Shown here: positions 34,032-36,733 of the stretch, piece by piece | Layout: each line of letters starts with the position of its first letter | Numbering within the stretch: position 1 is the first letter of the stretch | Source of the DNA: Cohaesibacter sp. | Lineage (GTDB): Bacteria; Pseudomonadota; Alphaproteobacteria; Rhizobiales; Cohaesibacteraceae | Direction of reading: 5' to 3' | Assembly (NCBI GenBank): GCA_025800145.1 | Contig: JAOXSH010000031.1 | Coordinates: 1 to 36,733 of the forward strand | Length of the DNA stretch: 36,733 nucleotides | Made by a program: the position numbers and the translations under genes | The notes under the pieces: model-generated | Seen by the model: only the letters and a program-made list of their open reading frames with translations | Databases searched by the model: none | Told to the model about the DNA's origin: nothing

Positions 34032-34083
34032 TAGGCTCAGGACTCATGAATTTAGCCTAGTCAGCCATAGATTTTTGCTAGGC
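34032..34083. promoter_or_regulatory. Repeated TAGGC motifs between the SBP gene and tctD
   Basis: TAGGCT (34032-34037), AGCCTA (34054-34059) and CTAGGC (34078-34083) form two overlapping dyads spaced about 22-24 bp apart. They lie on the SBP-gene side of the 170-bp divergent region. They are a candidate regulator site, possibly for TctD. Confidence 0.35.
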
Positions 34084-34116
34084 ACAAGAGCAATCTTGCC
34101 ATTAGACTGGTCGAAC

Positions 34117-34143
34117 AGGCCTGGGGTCTTGAGGCCTTTTTTT
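34117..34143 (+). terminator. Terminator-like hairpin in the tctD leader
   Basis: AGGCCT (34117-34122) and AGGCCT (34132-34137) pair around a 9-base loop and are followed directly by T-rich sequence, only 26 bp before the tctD start codon. With no upstream gene in this direction, it may act as a leader attenuator or as an end point for antisense transcripts. Confidence 0.4.
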
Positions 34144-34169
34144 GGGGGCGGGGGTCTGGGGAGGACTGG

Positions 34170-34847
34170 ATGCGTATTTTGATTGTCGAGGATAATGAGG
34201 CCTTGTCGCAAGGATTGAGCAGAATTTTGCTCACCAATGGCTATGCGGTGGATTGTGTCAAAAGTGGAGATGAAGCCGACGCTGTTCTTGCCGCTCAAAG
34301 CTATGATCTTGCCTTGCTGGACTTGAATTTACCCAATATGGGCGGGTTTGAGATTTTGCAAAATATGCGCTCAAGGCGCAATGATACGCCGGTTCTGGTA
34401 CTGACCGCGCGCGATGATTTGGAGGATCGCATTAGGGGATTGGATCTGGGCGCAGATGATTATCTGACCAAACCGTTTGAAATCCCCGAACTGGAAGCAC
34501 GTATTCGTGCGTTGTTGCGCCGCCGCTCTTCTGCTATGTCTGCCAAGTTGGAAATGGGTCGGATTTGTCTGGATATGAGCGCCCAAACCCTTCATTTGGA
34601 TGACCAATTGGAAGAGATACCAGCGCGGGAATTTCACGTTTTGCAAGCCCTGATGCTGGCCAATGGTCGGGTTTTGTCCAAGGCGCAAATTCTGGATTCC
34701 TTGTCCAGCTTTGATGATGAATTGAGCGAAAATGCTGTCGAACAATATATTTCTCGCTTGCGCAAGCGCTTGACGTCCTTTGATATCACAATCAAAACGG
34801 CACGCGGGCTTGGCTATTTTTTAAAATCAGACATTGAACAGGCATGA
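34170..34847 (+). CDS. tctD: OmpR-family response regulator (TctD-like)
   Basis: The 225-residue regulator has a receiver domain (about residues 1-118) with the acidic pair near residues 7-8, phospho-acceptor Asp51 (LLDLNLP), Thr in VLTARDD and Lys in DDYLTKPFE. A C-terminal OmpR/PhoB winged helix domain (about 125-222) has the typical PAREFHVLQALMLANGRVLSKAQILDSL and NAVEQYISRLRKRL. The ATG at 34170 has GGAGGA upstream. It overlaps the kinase gene by 4 bases (ATGA). Being divergent from the SBP-tctCBA operon, it is named by context: TctD activates tctCBA in Salmonella. Confidence 0.92.
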   Translation: MRILIVEDNEALSQGLSRILLTNGYAVDCVKSGDEADAVLAAQSYDLALLDLNLPNMGGFEILQNMRSRRNDTPVLVLTARDDLEDRIRGLDLGADDYLTKPFEIPELEARIRALLRRRSSAMSAKLEMGRICLDMSAQTLHLDDQLEEIPAREFHVLQALMLANGRVLSKAQILDSLSSFDDELSENAVEQYISRLRKRLTSFDITIKTARGLGYFLKSDIEQA

Positions 34848-36268
34848 AGGCACATCCATCCCCTTATTCCCTGCGCCGCCGCCTGTTGCTCTGGCTGCTC
34901 ATCCCTTTGGGTCTGATTGCGCTTTTGGCATTGGGGGATAGCTATTTCACGGCCCGCCAAACCGCCAATGAAGCGGCAGATCGGGTTTTGGCAGGATCTG
35001 TTCAGGCTATTTCCGAGCGTGTTTTTGTCAATGATACTGGTCAGCTAGAGGTCGATATCCCCTATGTTGCCTTGGATATGCTTACCTCTGCTGCGCAAGA
35101 TCGTGTTTTTTATCGAATTGATGGCCCGGATAATGAATTTGTCACTGGTTATCATCAATTGCCGGTAACCGTCAAAAAGCCGCAAAATCTGGCGGCACGG
35201 GACACAATCCAGTTTGATGATGCGATTTACAAGAAAGACAAAATCCGTCTTGCTGTGATGTATACAGCGGCTTCTTCCGGTCTTCGCTCCATGCCCTTTC
35301 GTGTCACTGTTGCCGAAACCACGATTGCCCGCCAGCGTTTGACTCGTGAAATTCTGATCCGCTCTGCCTTGCGTCAGCTTTTACTTGTTTTGTCTGCTGC
35401 GGTCATTGTTTGGTTTGCTGTGACGCGGGGCTTGCGGCCTTTGATCAAGCTTGAGGCTGCAATTGGTAGGCGCAATCCCGATGACTTGCGCCCTATTTTG
35501 CATCATGTCCCGCAAGAAGTGGGAGGGTTGGTGACGCGGATCAATGATTTTATGGCGCGCTTGTCTTCTGCCATTGATGCTTTGAAAAATTTTACCGGCA
35601 ATGCAAGCCATCAAATCCGCACCCCTTTGGCAATCATACATACTCAAATCACGCTTGCTCAACGTGCGGATACTCTGGATGACGCAAGACAGGCTTTGCT
35701 CGACTGCAATCGGGCTATCGTCGATGCTGAGCGCACGTTATCGCAATTGATGATGCTAGCCCGGCTTGATCACAGCACAAGCGAATATATGCAAAAAACA
35801 CAGATCAATCTGACGGATATCGCAAAAGAAATTACCACATCCTTTGTGCCCATCGCCCATGAAGCGGGCTTTGATCTTGGCTTTGAATCCCAAATTCAGG
35901 CGCTTTGCAAAGGCGATGAAATCCTGGTGGGAGAATTGCTAAAAAATCTGATTGATAATGCCATCAAACATGCAAAGGGCGGCACAGAAATCACGGTGCG
36001 GGTGTCTGCTTTTAGACGCAATGATCAAGCATTTGCACGGCTGCAAGTGCAAGATAATGGCGCAGGCATTGCCGATGAAATTGCAACACAATTTGAACGG
36101 TTCAACTCTTACACAAAGCTTGGCGATGGCGCCGGACTGGGGCTGGCCATCGCCAACGAAATTGCAACGCTCTTTGAAGCGGATCTCACAATCATTTCTG
36201 AAAAAGAGGGCAGAGGGGGGCTGATCTGTCTCGATATGGTGATGGAGAATTTTGACCAATTGTCATGA
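34844..36268 (+). CDS. tctE: Sensor histidine kinase (TctE-like)
   Basis: The 474-residue kinase has TM1 (about residues 12-31), a periplasmic sensor of about 145 residues (2CSK-N-like TctE domain, inferred from length and context) and TM2 (about 179-196). A HAMP-like linker follows. The HisKA domain has NASHQIRTPLAII, with His256 as phospho-acceptor, and the ATPase domain has LLKNLIDNAIKHA, QDNGAGI and GDGAGLGLAIANEIA. It autophosphorylates and signals to the overlapping tctD product. The periplasmic domain may interact directly with the ligand or with the neighbouring binding protein. Confidence 0.93.
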   Translation: MKAHPSPYSLRRRLLLWLLIPLGLIALLALGDSYFTARQTANEAADRVLAGSVQAISERVFVNDTGQLEVDIPYVALDMLTSAAQDRVFYRIDGPDNEFVTGYHQLPVTVKKPQNLAARDTIQFDDAIYKKDKIRLAVMYTAASSGLRSMPFRVTVAETTIARQRLTREILIRSALRQLLLVLSAAVIVWFAVTRGLRPLIKLEAAIGRRNPDDLRPILHHVPQEVGGLVTRINDFMARLSSAIDALKNFTGNASHQIRTPLAIIHTQITLAQRADTLDDARQALLDCNRAIVDAERTLSQLMMLARLDHSTSEYMQKTQINLTDIAKEITTSFVPIAHEAGFDLGFESQIQALCKGDEILVGELLKNLIDNAIKHAKGGTEITVRVSAFRRNDQAFARLQVQDNGAGIADEIATQFERFNSYTKLGDGAGLGLAIANEIATLFEADLTIISEKEGRGGLICLDMVMENFDQLS

Positions 36269-36416
36269 ATTGAAAAGAGATATGCAGGCGGATTATCTGA
36301 ATCTGTTTTTGTGGTTCCCAGTTTAGGAAAGTGAGGACCTCTATTAACCCATGTTGATTATGGCCATTCGGCTTGTTTTCTGATTCACTGGCTCGGCGTT
36401 GATTTGGAGGGGAAAA

Positions 36417-36733
36417 ATGAGGGAACCAGGCTTGTTTGACGTTGATGAGCGGCTCAAAAGACTGAGCGATATCGGCGATCAATTGGAAGCCTATGATCGG
36501 CTGGTTGATTTTGAGATCGTCCGGTCTGTTCTGGATAAGGCGCTGGCCTATGGAGATGGAGCCAAGGGCGGAAGGCCACCCTTTGATCCTGTCATGATGT
36601 TCAAGCTCCTGATCATTCAAACCCAAAATAATCTCAGCGACGACAGGACAGAATTTCTGATCAACGATCGCCTGTCCTTCATGCGCTTCTTGGGGCTTGG
36701 CCTGTCTGACAAAGTTCCCGATGCCAAAACGAT
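36417..36733 (+). CDS. IS5-family transposase, 5' part (right copy, runs off the window)
   Basis: The sequence from 36421 matches the left edge of the window base for base except for 8 differences in 313 positions. Here the start region is visible: GGAGG 7 bases before the ATG at 36417, giving MREPGLFDVDERLKRLSDIG. The frame is open to the window end (about 105 codons), so completeness cannot be judged. The left terminal repeat of the element must lie in the 150 bp between the tctE stop and the ATG, but without the right end I cannot define it. Confidence 0.85.
   Translation, partial: MREPGLFDVDERLKRLSDIGDQLEAYDRLVDFEIVRSVLDKALAYGDGAKGGRPPFDPVMMFKLLIIQTQNNLSDDRTEFLINDRLSFMRFLGLGLSDKVPDAKT

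Noticed and set aside
1-36733. Classical composite transposon
   Set aside because: The left IS copy is truncated and fused to other elements, the right one is only partly visible, and the content in between is ordinary chromosomal housekeeping.

Overview
The window looks like a chromosomal segment of an alphaproteobacterium, most likely of the order Hyphomicrobiales (Rhizobiales) and perhaps marine. The case rests on gene content: a fused CysN-CysC with CysD, a RegB/RegA (ActS/ActR) redox two-component pair, an intracellular PHA depolymerase, TRAP and tripartite tricarboxylate (TTT) transporters, and a pair of palindromic intergenic repeats of a kind common in rhizobial genomes. Genus cannot be fixed from the sequence alone. 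No rRNA, tRNA, CRISPR array or phage gene was found.

Layout. 1-1110: remains of an IS5-family transposase joined to a fragment of a second transposase and cut off by a 200-bp MITE-like element. 1111-3980: sulfate activation (cysD-cysNC, minus strand). 4395-7585: a YhiN/HI0933-type flavoprotein, a DCC thiol-disulfide protein and an omega-aminotransferase (plus strand). 7644-9879: regB-regA (minus), with a large palindrome between them. 10277-12507: phaZ and a DUF2852 membrane protein. 12636-16504: an IclR regulator and a TRAP transporter (dctPQM). 16651-19201: a Kbp/YgaU-like BON-LysM protein and a GH20 hexosaminidase whose 3' end runs into a second MITE copy. 19515-24498: an RND efflux pump (lipoprotein adaptor and permease) with a divergent TetR regulator. 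24590-26831: YceI, cytochrome b561 and a divergent LysR regulator. 26899-28380: the protein AMPylase SelO. 28588-36268: a transport and sensing cluster, SBP-tctC-tctB-tctA-abrB-like on the minus strand and tctD-tctE on the plus strand. 36417-36733: the start of another copy of the IS5-family transposase, running off the window.

How the genes work together. Several units are self-contained regulator-plus-target modules: TetR with the RND pump, IclR with the TRAP transporter, LysR beside b561/YceI, and TctDE beside TctCBA. The last cluster is the most interesting, because an extra periplasmic binding protein unrelated to TctC is encoded first in the transporter operon and divergently from the sensor kinase. 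This suggests a binding-protein-assisted sensory circuit. The second theme is a small TA-flanked inverted-repeat element whose ends (TACCAACGGC) recur at or just after gene 3' ends across the window and supply stop codons to at least two genes.
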